Below, piece after piece: positions 18,868-28,603 of a stretch of 64,000 nucleotides of DNA. Under the pieces are notes generated by a model. It saw nothing but the letters and a program-made list of their open reading frames with translations. It was not told the origin of the DNA and did not search any database. The stretch comes from Bacteroidales bacterium UBA5326 (GTDB taxonomy: Bacteria; Bacteroidota; Bacteroidia; Bacteroidales; UBA932). Within the stretch, counting starts at the first letter, position 1. Each line of letters opens with the position of its first letter. The DNA lies in NCBI GenBank assembly GCA_002408205.1, contig DHQY01000013.1:65053-129052 (forward strand), read 5' to 3'. Made by a program: the position numbers and the translations under genes.

Positions 18868-20715
18868 ATGAAACCAGACTGTTGTTTACGATTCCTTATG
18901 CCGCTGATTGCAGTGATTTTCCTTTCCTGCACAGCGGAGAAGCAGGGCATAGAAAAGAACAAACCGGTGGATTTTTCCCAGGTCAAGGTCACAGACGATT
19001 TTTGGCAACCACGCCTGATGACACATGCCATCGGTACGGTTCCCGCCTGTATCCGCCAATGTGAAACGGAGACCCGGCGCATTGATAATTTTGCCATTGC
19101 TGCCGGCATGCAGGAGGGCGTCTTCCAGGGATTCTTCTACGACGACTCCGACGTGTACAAGATGTTGGAAGGAGCCTCCTACTCACTCATGAACAATCCG
19201 AATCCGGCACTTGAAGCCAGATTGGATTCTATTATTATGAAAATCGCCGGGGCACAGCAAAAGGACGGATACCTGAACACATTCTATACCCTGGGAGATT
19301 TTAATGCCCGCTGGACCGATATGGATAAACACGAAATGTATTGTTTCGGGCATCTCACAGAAGCGGCCATAGCATTTTATAATGCGACGGGAAAGCGTAG
19401 CCTGCTGGATGTTGCCATTAAATTCGCCGATCATATAGATACCACATTCGGACCCGACAAACGGGACTGGGTGCCCGGACATGAGGAAGTTGAACTCGCT
19501 CTTATCAAACTTTACCGCACGACAGGAGAAAATCGCTACCTGCAGCTTTCACACTGGTTACTTGAACAGCGTGGTCGGGGAAAAGGCACATGGGATGATG
19601 AATACAGGGATTATTACCAGGACCTGGTGCCGGTCCGTGAACTTGAAAAGATAAGCGGTCATGCCGTACGGGCCATGTACCTGTTTACCGGCATGGCAGA
19701 CTATACCGCTGCAACGGGGGACACCTCCTATTTAGGCGCGTTAAACCGCTTGTGGGACGATGTAATAAACAAAAAAATGTATATAACCGGAGGGATAGGA
19801 TCATCACAGGCAAACGAGGGTTTCACGGAGCCTTATGATCTTCCGAACGAAGAGGCCTATTGCGAAACCTGTGCATCGGTCGGGATGGTTATGTGGAACC
19901 AGCGGATGAACATGCTTACCGGCGAGTCGCAGTATGCCGATATTTTGGAGAAGTCTATGTACAATGGGGCACTCGCAGGTGTCTCCCTGTCCGGCGACCG
20001 GTTCTTTTACGTTAACCCCCTTTACTCAAAAGGAGACCATCACCGTCGTGAATGGTACGGGACAGCCTGTTGCCCAAGCCAGATCACACGTTTTTTACCT
20101 TCGATTGGCGGCTACGTTTATGCATTATCCGACCAGACTCTCTGGATTAACCTTTACGTGGGAAGCCGCACCACAGTGAACCTTGCCGGAACAGAAACAG
20201 AAATAATACAAAACACCCTTTATCCGTGGGAAGGCAGGGATGAAATCACGGTTAACCCCCAAAAAGCAGTTGAATTCTCACTCCGCTTAAGGCTCCCCGG
20301 ATGGTGTAATAATTATTCAGTAAGCATTAACGGTAAAGAGAGCGCATATACCACGGACAAAGGATACCTGGTAATAACCCGCCTGTGGAAAAAAGGCGAC
20401 CTGGTGGAATTCGGTATGGATATGCCTGTCCGTACCGTGAGTGCCGACCCGCGTGTCAAAGCAAATACAGGACGAAGAGCCGTTCAGCGCGGACCCATCA
20501 TTTACTGTCTGGAAGAAACCGACAATCCGGCATTTGACCGGGCTCAAATCACATCTTCAACTGTATTTACAACAACGTTCGAACCTGATTTGTTGGGCGG
20601 AGTAGCCACTGTTCAAGCCACAACAAACGGGGAGACTCTGAAATTCATCCCCTATTACGCCTGGGATAACCGCGAGGCAGGCAAAATGGAAGTATGGGTT
20701 GAATATAAGGAGTAA
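18868..20715 (+). CDS. GH127 beta-L-arabinofuranosidase-like lipoprotein
   Basis: This is a 615-residue protein of the DUF1680/GH127 family, whose characterised member HypBA1 from Bifidobacterium longum removes beta-L-arabinofuranose from hydroxyproline-linked arabino-oligosaccharides. All features of the unusual zinc-cysteine active site are visible: Glu in TEPYDLPNE, the E-T-C triad (E333, C335) within EEAYCETCAS, and the C401-C402 pair in YGTACCPSQ. An N-terminal lipobox-like signal ends in LSCTAE, suggesting anchoring to a membrane. It lies 36 bp after the previous gene. Confidence 0.9.
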   Translation: MKPDCCLRFLMPLIAVIFLSCTAEKQGIEKNKPVDFSQVKVTDDFWQPRLMTHAIGTVPACIRQCETETRRIDNFAIAAGMQEGVFQGFFYDDSDVYKMLEGASYSLMNNPNPALEARLDSIIMKIAGAQQKDGYLNTFYTLGDFNARWTDMDKHEMYCFGHLTEAAIAFYNATGKRSLLDVAIKFADHIDTTFGPDKRDWVPGHEEVELALIKLYRTTGENRYLQLSHWLLEQRGRGKGTWDDEYRDYYQDLVPVRELEKISGHAVRAMYLFTGMADYTAATGDTSYLGALNRLWDDVINKKMYITGGIGSSQANEGFTEPYDLPNEEAYCETCASVGMVMWNQRMNMLTGESQYADILEKSMYNGALAGVSLSGDRFFYVNPLYSKGDHHRREWYGTACCPSQITRFLPSIGGYVYALSDQTLWINLYVGSRTTVNLAGTETEIIQNTLYPWEGRDEITVNPQKAVEFSLRLRLPGWCNNYSVSINGKESAYTTDKGYLVITRLWKKGDLVEFGMDMPVRTVSADPRVKANTGRRAVQRGPIIYCLEETDNPAFDRAQITSSTVFTTTFEPDLLGGVATVQATTNGETLKFIPYYAWDNREAGKMEVWVEYKE

Positions 20716-20734
20716 CAACATCATTTCCTGCACC

Positions 20735-22783
20735 ATGAAAATAGTTCTATTGACAATTCTTACGTTTATGATAACTTACTGCAACCATTCCGAACCTGAG
20801 GGGTCCCGCGAATCACAAGCGCAGTACATTGTTAACCGGGAACCCCTTCAGCCCAATCCTTACATTGAACTGCCTTTAGGCTCTATTCAGGCAAGAGGTT
20901 GGCTGCTCGAGATGCTTGAACGACAACGATCAGGTATAACATCCTCATTAGATGAACTGTATCCCCAGGTAATGGGAATACGGAACGGATGGCTGGGAGG
21001 AGACGGGGACCAGTGGGAAAGAGGCCCGTATTGGATTGACGGACTTTTGCCGCTCGCATACCTTCTGGACGACGCCGACCTTAAGTCAAAGGTACAACCG
21101 TGGATTGAATGGACACTGTCCAGCCAGCGGGAAGACGGTTTCTTTGGCCCTTCTACTGATTTTTCGTATGAAAAAGGGGTGCAAAGAAGCAACTCAAAAG
21201 ACTGGTGGCCGCGTATGGTCATGCTTAAGGTCCTCTGCCAGTATTATTCGGCCACTGCGGACGAACGGGTTATTTCCTTCATGACTAACTACTTTCGCTA
21301 TCAGTTGAATACACTTCCGCAGACTCCGCTGGGTAACTGGACTTTCTGGGCGGAATACCGCGCCTGCGAAAACCTCCAGGCTGTTCTGTGGCTGTACAAC
21401 ATCACGGGAAACGGGTGGCTGCTTGATCTTGCACGGCTTCTGCATTCACAGAGTATAGATTATACACATATTTTCCTTGATACGGACAATATGAAAAAAA
21501 CGGCGTCCATACACGGCGTGAACCTGGCCCAGGGACTGAAAGAACCGGTAATCTACTGGCAAGTCCAGGCCGATGAAAAATACCTTAATGCAGTAAAAAA
21601 AGGACTACAGGATATCCGTGACTACAATGGCATTCCCAATGGTATGTTTGGAGCCGACGAATTACTCCACGGGAACAATCCTACACAGGGTTCTGAACTG
21701 TGTACGGCGGTGGAACTGATGTATTCGTTAGAACAAATGATCAGGATTACCGGAGACACAGAATATGCAGATCTTCTTGAAAAAATCGCCTATAATGCAC
21801 TTCCGGCACAGATCTCCGACGACTTCACCTCACGCCAGTATTTCCAGCAGGCCAATCAGGTTCTCGTAACACGCAACATCCATAATTTTGACATTAACCA
21901 CGGAGAGACGGATCTTGTATTCGGTTTGCTGACGGGATATCCCTGCTGCACATCAAATCTGCATCAGGGCTGGCCAAAATTTACCGGAAACCTCTGGTAT
22001 GCAACACCCGAGGGAGGCCTCGCCGCTCTTACCTACGCCCCCTCTCAGGTCCGGGCTCTGGTCTGCGGAAGAACAGAAGTGCAAATTACGGAAGACACCC
22101 ACTACCCGATGGATGGTCATATCTGTCTGACCGTTAATTATAAAGACAAAACCACTAAGGCAAAATTCCCGTTAAAACTGCGCATACCTTCGTGGTCTAA
22201 AGGCGCCTTACTCACTGTAAACGGAGAATCCGTTTTCAATACGGACCCCGGGACAATAACCGTAATTGACCGGATCTGGCAGGACGGCGACAAGGTTGAA
22301 CTGACGCTGCCCATGGAAGTAAATATACAGGAATGGTATGAATGCTCCGTTTCCGTAGAACGCGGACCGCTTGTTTTTGCGCTTAAGATTGGTGAAGAAT
22401 GGGTACGTAAGGAATTTGAGGATCCTGCCTCGATATACGGAAAGACTTACTGGGAGGTATATCCCCTTTCCAAATGGAATTACGGGCTCATGAAGTTCGA
22501 CCGTAAAAATCCTTCCGGAGCGTTCGAAGTGCTCATCGATAAAGAAAAAATGGTCTCGGACTGGTATTGGAATCCGGAATCGGCTCCTGTAATAATAAAA
22601 GCCAAAGCCAAAGAAATCCCATCCTGGCAGCTGTATAACCATATGGCAGGTCCGCTGCCGTACGGGAATATGACCTACGGACTGGGAACAGAGGATCTGC
22701 CCGTAGAGACAGTGACTCTGATCCCCTACGGATGCACCACGCTCAGGATATCTGAATTCCCGGTTATTAATGAAAAGGACTGA
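20735..22783 (+). CDS. GH127-superfamily glycosidase, divergent active site
   Basis: This is a 682-residue secreted or lipoprotein member of the DUF1680 superfamily (Cys near residue 16 of the signal). The helical barrel runs from about 60 to 430 and a beta-sandwich follows. The conserved cysteine pair is present (C404-C405 in TGYPCCTSNLHQ). The upstream triad reads E321-L-C323 in GSELCTAVE instead of E-T-C, so the zinc ligands appear kept with one substitution. The tail contains the family motif VSVERGPLVFALKI. An upstream in-frame ATG at 20699 overlaps the preceding gene; the ATG at 20735 starts a proper signal peptide. It probably cleaves a linkage different from its neighbour's. Confidence 0.85.
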   Translation: MKIVLLTILTFMITYCNHSEPEGSRESQAQYIVNREPLQPNPYIELPLGSIQARGWLLEMLERQRSGITSSLDELYPQVMGIRNGWLGGDGDQWERGPYWIDGLLPLAYLLDDADLKSKVQPWIEWTLSSQREDGFFGPSTDFSYEKGVQRSNSKDWWPRMVMLKVLCQYYSATADERVISFMTNYFRYQLNTLPQTPLGNWTFWAEYRACENLQAVLWLYNITGNGWLLDLARLLHSQSIDYTHIFLDTDNMKKTASIHGVNLAQGLKEPVIYWQVQADEKYLNAVKKGLQDIRDYNGIPNGMFGADELLHGNNPTQGSELCTAVELMYSLEQMIRITGDTEYADLLEKIAYNALPAQISDDFTSRQYFQQANQVLVTRNIHNFDINHGETDLVFGLLTGYPCCTSNLHQGWPKFTGNLWYATPEGGLAALTYAPSQVRALVCGRTEVQITEDTHYPMDGHICLTVNYKDKTTKAKFPLKLRIPSWSKGALLTVNGESVFNTDPGTITVIDRIWQDGDKVELTLPMEVNIQEWYECSVSVERGPLVFALKIGEEWVRKEFEDPASIYGKTYWEVYPLSKWNYGLMKFDRKNPSGAFEVLIDKEKMVSDWYWNPESAPVIIKAKAKEIPSWQLYNHMAGPLPYGNMTYGLGTEDLPVETVTLIPYGCTTLRISEFPVINEKD

Positions 22784-22806
22784 ACACAAACTAATAAACT
22801 TAATCT

Positions 22807-25800
22807 ATGTCTAAAAGAACTCAAAAACAACACTCACGGAATAAGATCCGGTGGGGTTTGTCGTACGGAGCGCGGTTGATTGCCGTATGTACGATAGGTC
22901 TCGCAGCTTGTCCCTCGGGATGGGTCCGTGCAGTAGAAATCCCTGTTTTACAGACCCAAAACAAACAGGTCAAGGTAAGCGGCACAGTCCGCGACGATAT
23001 AGGAGAACCGCTCCCGGGGGCTTATATCATTGTACGCGGTTCTACCCGCTACAATACCACTACCGATGCAGACGGAAACTTTCAGATCACGGTTCCCGAA
23101 GGTTCAGTATTGGTATTCTCTTATCTTGGATATATTAACGTGGAAAAGGCAGCGGGAGACCATATGGAAATTGTTATGGAGCCCGATGCACAAAAACTTG
23201 ATGCCCTTGTTGTGGTCGGATATACCAAACAGAATATGCGGGATGTTTCGGCCTCGGTAGCCAAGATTGACATGCAGGCCATCGAACACAACACTTCGGT
23301 ATCTCTTGCCTCAATGCTGGCAGGACAGGCTGCAGGTCTTCAGACCGTTACAAGAAGCGGTGTTCCGGGAGCCTCGAATACCGGGATTGTTATCCGCGGT
23401 AACAACTCCCTGTCTTCTTCAAACGATATTACGGGGATCAGCAACCCGCTTTATATTGTGGACGGTATTCCCATGCCGCTACAGGATATTGCCGGATACA
23501 ACGTAACAGACAACGATTTTCTCTCTTCGCTGAACCCTCAGGATATTCAATCCATTAACATCCTCAAGGATGCGGCAGCTACCGCTATCTACGGTTCCCG
23601 TGGTGCCAACGGGGTTGTGATCATTACCACGCACAAGGGGACCAGTGGAAAAGCACGTGTTACTGCCAGAATTAATGGCGGTTTCATCACTAAACCTTCA
23701 AAACTTCCTGTTTATGTAGGACAGGAAGAACGCGAAGCCAAACTGAACATCATCAACCAGACTCTTACCAACCTTTACGGCAATATGCCCTGGTTTGATG
23801 TCCGGCAGGCGGCATTATTGGAAATTTTAGGTTATGCCGTGCCCGCCGTTCTGACCGACAAATACAATCCGGCATTCAACAATGCCTACGATTATCAGGA
23901 TATGTTTTACCAGAACGGAAGTACACAGAACTACGATCTGTCAATGGAAGGAGGAAACAGCAGTAATTCATACAGAATCAGCCTCGGCCATTACAACGAA
24001 AAAGGAGTACTGGTAGGTTACGGCCTTTCCCGCACAAACCTCAACGCCAGCCTGGTCACCGATGTGAACAAACATTTCCACAACGAGCTTATTATCAGGT
24101 ATTCATATCTCGACCGCCAGGGTGGTCTCAACGACAAAATGAAGGCAATGCCTACTTCACCCACAGAGCTCCCGTCATCACTGTTTTACCGGACTCCTGA
24201 AGAACTCAGGCAACTGAGCGGGCAACTGGGCGACGCTTATAATAAAAACAGGTCACACAGTCTTTCTCTCGGGGAAACATTGCGCATCAAGTTTCTGGAG
24301 AACCTGACACTCGACAACCAGGTTTCAACCATACTTGACTTTGGTAAACGCGACTACTTCATTCCCTCAACAGCAACAACCGATAACAAGAGCGTGGCCT
24401 ACTCCTCGGCCAGCATGACCATGTCCATGAACGCCAACTCGGTGCTTAACTTCAACACAACACTCGGAAAAAACGGTGACCATGCCATTATAGTCCTGGC
24501 AGGTGTGGAAGCAAACTCAAATGATCTCAACCAATTACGCGTAGAAGCCACCAACGGGATGTCGGATTATCTGAAAGTAGTGCAGGGATTCAAGAAAGAA
24601 GACATTGATGCTTATTCCGATATGGTAAAAAGCAACATGCTTTCATTTTTCACCATGGTTTCGTATGGTTACAAAAATAACAGATACAAAATTGAAGGGG
24701 TGTTCCGTCACGACGGATCTTCGAGATTCGGATCCAATAAAAAATGGGCCAGCTTCCCGTCCATAAAAACACACTGGGCCTTTTCGGAAGAGCCATGGAT
24801 GAGTGCCATGAAAAAATGGCTTGACTTTGGGAAGGTCAGGGTTTCTTTCGGAAGTTCCGGCGAGATCTACTGGGATCCGCTGCTGCAGTATAACTCCCTG
24901 ATTGCTTTGAGCTCAATAAGCGGAGGGCTGGGTTATATGAACAGCAATAAAATGGATGTCAAGACATACGGTGGGAAGCTCTCTCTTGTCTCGGATTTTG
25001 ACAAAATAGCCAATAAAGACCTTTCGTGGAGCCGTTCAAAAGAGATTGACTACGGTCTGGACCTGGAATTGTTCAATCACCGGATAGTCGCCACCGTAGA
25101 CCTTTATTCCAAATACCTTTCGGGACTTGTGTATACCTCTACCCTTCCGGCCTATGTCGGATTCAACAAGGTATCTTCCAACCTGGTAGATATGATCAGC
25201 AACGGTTTTGAAGTATCTCTGACTACTTACCTTTTCCCAAGAACGAGTGCCGTGCAGTGGGACTGGACACTTAATATAGGGAACAACCGTACCAGGATCG
25301 CCAAAATGGGGAACGGCGGGAAAGACTATATTAACGTAGACGAATACTATGCTTTTTCAGAAGGTGCGCCTGCTTTTCAGTACTATATGTATGAATATGC
25401 CGGCACTCTGGATAACTATTCGGACCTTCCGGTAGATCCATTCACCGGCAGGGCACTTCAGTATACCGGGGCCGATGCCGGGCTGGGGCGCAATCTCCAG
25501 GGAAGGATATTCCCTGGAATGCCCATATTTACCGATGTAAACGGCGACTTTTATGTTGACGGCAGCAACAGTACTACCGACCGCAAGATCATTACCGGCA
25601 AGACTCCGGAACCAAAGATCGTAGGCGGTCTTCAGACCGGATTCCGTTACAAAAATCTGGCAGTAAGGATCAACACATCGTTCGCATTCGGACACTGGAT
25701 TGTCAACTCCACCCTGCAACAGCAGTTGAGCCGTTTTGACTCAAGTCAGGAGTTTTTCCAATATGCCCTGTATCAATTCGATGAATCTAAGTTCTGGACC

Positions 25801-26130
25801 AAACCGGGAGACGGATCGTATTATCCGATGATCTACGTAGACTATATGGACGGCGGATCGGCACGTTCTTTCAGAATGTCTTCCATGTTCCTTGAACGGG
25901 GTGATTACTGGAGCATAGATAACATCACCCTGTCTTATAACCTGCCGGCCAAATGGGTGGACGCCATAAAAATGAGGGCCATAAACGTCAATCTTACCGG
26001 CAGTAACCTCTTTATGTGGAAGGCAAGCCAGGTTCCCGACCCGAGAATGATCTCGCGTACAGGTTTTTACAACGGCAGTGGTTACCCCATTTCCAAGACA
26101 TTCGTTTTGGGTGTGCAACTGCAATTCTAA
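22807..26130 (+). CDS. susC: SusC-like TonB-dependent outer-membrane glycan transporter
   Basis: This outer-membrane beta-barrel imports oligosaccharides, powered by TonB-ExbBD. The 1107 residues comprise a signal region, a carboxypeptidase-regulatory-like domain (VSGTVRDDIGEPLPGAYI, about 57-130), a TonB box region (LDALVVVGYTKQ), the plug domain with IVDGIPMP and ILKDAAATAIYGSRGANG, then a 22-strand barrel ending in FVLGVQLQF. It is immediately followed by its SusD partner (20 bp), the obligate pair of Bacteroidota PULs. Confidence 0.96.
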   Translation: MSKRTQKQHSRNKIRWGLSYGARLIAVCTIGLAACPSGWVRAVEIPVLQTQNKQVKVSGTVRDDIGEPLPGAYIIVRGSTRYNTTTDADGNFQITVPEGSVLVFSYLGYINVEKAAGDHMEIVMEPDAQKLDALVVVGYTKQNMRDVSASVAKIDMQAIEHNTSVSLASMLAGQAAGLQTVTRSGVPGASNTGIVIRGNNSLSSSNDITGISNPLYIVDGIPMPLQDIAGYNVTDNDFLSSLNPQDIQSINILKDAAATAIYGSRGANGVVIITTHKGTSGKARVTARINGGFITKPSKLPVYVGQEEREAKLNIINQTLTNLYGNMPWFDVRQAALLEILGYAVPAVLTDKYNPAFNNAYDYQDMFYQNGSTQNYDLSMEGGNSSNSYRISLGHYNEKGVLVGYGLSRTNLNASLVTDVNKHFHNELIIRYSYLDRQGGLNDKMKAMPTSPTELPSSLFYRTPEELRQLSGQLGDAYNKNRSHSLSLGETLRIKFLENLTLDNQVSTILDFGKRDYFIPSTATTDNKSVAYSSASMTMSMNANSVLNFNTTLGKNGDHAIIVLAGVEANSNDLNQLRVEATNGMSDYLKVVQGFKKEDIDAYSDMVKSNMLSFFTMVSYGYKNNRYKIEGVFRHDGSSRFGSNKKWASFPSIKTHWAFSEEPWMSAMKKWLDFGKVRVSFGSSGEIYWDPLLQYNSLIALSSISGGLGYMNSNKMDVKTYGGKLSLVSDFDKIANKDLSWSRSKEIDYGLDLELFNHRIVATVDLYSKYLSGLVYTSTLPAYVGFNKVSSNLVDMISNGFEVSLTTYLFPRTSAVQWDWTLNIGNNRTRIAKMGNGGKDYINVDEYYAFSEGAPAFQYYMYEYAGTLDNYSDLPVDPFTGRALQYTGADAGLGRNLQGRIFPGMPIFTDVNGDFYVDGSNSTTDRKIITGKTPEPKIVGGLQTGFRYKNLAVRINTSFAFGHWIVNSTLQQQLSRFDSSQEFFQYALYQFDESKFWTKPGDGSYYPMIYVDYMDGGSARSFRMSSMFLERGDYWSIDNITLSYNLPAKWVDAIKMRAINVNLTGSNLFMWKASQVPDPRMISRTGFYNGSGYPISKTFVLGVQLQF

Positions 26131-26150
26131 CTTTATGAAATGAATAAGCA

Positions 26151-27791
26151 ATGAAAAGAAAAATAACAATTCTGTTTACTGCGTTAACGGTCTTTTTGCT
26201 CGCAGGATGTAAGGATTTTCTCGAACCTCAGCAGATAGATCTCATTTATAACGAAGTCTTCTGGAAAACACAAACAGATGCTGAAGTAGGCCTGTCGGGC
26301 GTTTACGCACTCTACCGCGGACTTATGGTCAGCGCGGCCAACTGGTACGAAAGAGCAGACGCCACAACCGGTTTCATTAAAAGAGGCTGGAACGGGGGCT
26401 CATCTTCCGACCTTTATACGGTAGGAGTTTACAGCGATCCCTCACACGAAGACAAGATGTGGGGTTCCCGGGGCATTGAAAGCCTGTCCGACTGGAGCTA
26501 CTTTTATAAGGTGATTGCTCAGGCTAATATTGTGATAGCCAAAGTAGAAGAGATACCTGCAAGCGCCTTTGGAACGGGAGAAAAAGACCGTATACTGGGA
26601 GAAGCCTATTTTTTGAGGGCACTTACCTATTTCAACATCCTTAGAATTTGGGGTAACGCTCCTTATATCAGCGAATTGATTGAATCGTCAAGCCAGGTAA
26701 TCAATAACGACCTCACTCCCATATTGATCCCGCGTACCGACGATGTGGTCATCGCCCAGAATGTGATTGCAGACGTCAATACGGCTGTAGAAAAGCTCAA
26801 ATACGACTACCCGGGATCATCACGCTGGGGTATTTTTGCGAACAAAGGATCTGCCCAGGCACTTTCGGGTCACGTGAATATGTGGATGCATTTTCTTGCA
26901 AAACGGGATAAGCTGGTAGATCCCGAACAGTTCCTCCTCACGGCCATAAGTGCATTGGAAGATCTGCGTGCACACGGTAACTACACTTACGTAGATTACA
27001 ACTCTCCCGATGCTGTTGTCAACATGTACCGGGGTGGTTCCACAGAAGCCGTTTTTGAGATAAACATCTCGCCCGATATGAACGAATCCTACCGTGCAGA
27101 CGGAGGAGGAATTACCGCCTATACCTGTAAAATGACTCCGTTCGACGGAGATCCCACCAAGGACCGTTCCACTCAGATAGATTTTGTTCCTTTCACACAG
27201 AAGGCAAATCTCTATCCCGAATACGATTTTGAAACACAAAGCGGTGATATCAGGCCCAACCTTTTCTTTGGTGCGTGGGATTCCAAATACAACGATCCGG
27301 TCAATGACACACAGGGAAGTGTAACAAACGATCGTACACAGGTCACCTGGCTTACCAAATATGCTCTTTTTACCGAAGACACATACCGCAAATGGGACGA
27401 ATACGTTGCCTATTTTGCAGTTGCCAACATCCCTGTTTTCCGTTATACCGATGCAATGCTTCTGCTTGCCGAGGCTTACTGTAAGAACAACGAATCGGGC
27501 AAGGCATTGCAAATTATCAATGACATCCGCCGCCGTGCACATATCGGGGACTACAAAGGATCTATGGATGTTCTGCTGGAGGAAGTGCTTCAACAGCGCT
27601 TTGGAGAGCTTTTTGGTGAAGGACACCTGTACTTCGATATGGTACGTAACAACTATTTCCCCAACGCGCACCTTATGCCGGCAGCCAAATACCGTCAGGA
27701 AGGATATTACTGGCCGGTCGGCTCAACCATTCTCAGCAGAAACGCTTTGATAGCTCAAACTCCTTACTGGAACGGCAAAACACATTGGTAG
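26151..27791 (+). CDS. susD: SusD/RagB-family surface glycan-binding lipoprotein
   Basis: This lipoprotein forms the lid of the SusC transporter and binds the glycan at the cell surface. It has 546 residues with a lipobox (VFLLAGCKDF). The tetratricopeptide-like helices include the conserved EAYFLRALTYFNILRIWGN segment and, in the C-terminal half, RYTDAMLLLAEAYCKNNESG and INDIRRRAHI. The C terminus FDMVRNN is typical. Its specificity cannot be read from sequence, but the GH127 genes upstream suggest arabinofuranosyl oligosaccharides. Confidence 0.95.
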   Translation: MKRKITILFTALTVFLLAGCKDFLEPQQIDLIYNEVFWKTQTDAEVGLSGVYALYRGLMVSAANWYERADATTGFIKRGWNGGSSSDLYTVGVYSDPSHEDKMWGSRGIESLSDWSYFYKVIAQANIVIAKVEEIPASAFGTGEKDRILGEAYFLRALTYFNILRIWGNAPYISELIESSSQVINNDLTPILIPRTDDVVIAQNVIADVNTAVEKLKYDYPGSSRWGIFANKGSAQALSGHVNMWMHFLAKRDKLVDPEQFLLTAISALEDLRAHGNYTYVDYNSPDAVVNMYRGGSTEAVFEINISPDMNESYRADGGGITAYTCKMTPFDGDPTKDRSTQIDFVPFTQKANLYPEYDFETQSGDIRPNLFFGAWDSKYNDPVNDTQGSVTNDRTQVTWLTKYALFTEDTYRKWDEYVAYFAVANIPVFRYTDAMLLLAEAYCKNNESGKALQIINDIRRRAHIGDYKGSMDVLLEEVLQQRFGELFGEGHLYFDMVRNNYFPNAHLMPAAKYRQEGYYWPVGSTILSRNALIAQTPYWNGKTHW

Positions 27792-27812
27792 CAGATAATA
27801 AATATTAACAGT

Positions 27813-28583
27813 ATGAAAAAGACAATACTATATGCTTTTTTAACCGCAGCGGTTTACCTGGGAACGGTTTCATGCGAAAGAACCGATATCATTGGCGGAA
27901 GCGTCAATAACACAGATTCTTTGGACATATCAACCTATGAACTGCTCGCATCTAATGAAGAGACCGCCGTAGTTGCCGAACTGTTCCAGAAAGCAGGGCT
28001 GGTGCAAGAGATAAACGGCGATGTTACCGTAATTTCGCCCAATAAATGGTCGGTAAACAGATACCTCAGACGCAAGAATTCGGTCAACTACAAGCCCGCC
28101 GGAGATCCTGCCTTCACGATAGAATCTATGACGGCAGAAGATCTTGCCCAAATGGGAATGTATATTTTCCCTGGAAAATGGTGGCGCAAGACCATTCCTG
28201 CCGAAGGCATCTATCTGACATCAACCGATGGCAAACAGGAGATCCTGCTCACCCTCGATGCTACAAATACGGATCCCGGTGCAGCCTATGACGGAGGCGG
28301 CGCCCCCGGATACGGTTACCAGTACTCCAATTTCATGATGTCGAGACCCTACATGATCCACGTGCTTTTCAAACGCGGCCAAAACTGGGAAATGACTTAT
28401 CAGGAACGTTCCAATCTGGGTTTGGACCACATTGAATGCGACCAATTCTACAGGATGTACGTTTCAGATATTCGCACACTCAACGGCGTGGTTCATGTGC
28501 TGTACATGGGCGATGCTTCGTTCAGCGAACATTACTACTATCATACCCTGTTCTTTTTTGGAACAAGAGCAGATGACGTTTAA
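27813..28583 (+). CDS. Fasciclin-domain-like PUL lipoprotein
   Basis: This is a 256-residue protein with a lipobox-like signal (GTVSCERT). The first part (TYELLASNEETAVVAELFQ, AGLVQEINGDVTVISPNKWS) follows the FAS1 pattern, with the H1 box replaced by a Bacteroidota variant. The rest is rich in Tyr and Met. Such proteins commonly follow susCD and are thought to be surface glycan-binding or scaffold proteins. It is 21 bp after susD and 20 bp before the next gene. Function inferred only from fold and position. Confidence 0.7.
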   Translation: MKKTILYAFLTAAVYLGTVSCERTDIIGGSVNNTDSLDISTYELLASNEETAVVAELFQKAGLVQEINGDVTVISPNKWSVNRYLRRKNSVNYKPAGDPAFTIESMTAEDLAQMGMYIFPGKWWRKTIPAEGIYLTSTDGKQEILLTLDATNTDPGAAYDGGGAPGYGYQYSNFMMSRPYMIHVLFKRGQNWEMTYQERSNLGLDHIECDQFYRMYVSDIRTLNGVVHVLYMGDASFSEHYYYHTLFFFGTRADDV

Positions 28584-28603
28584 CAAATAATCTTTTATCA
28601 GAT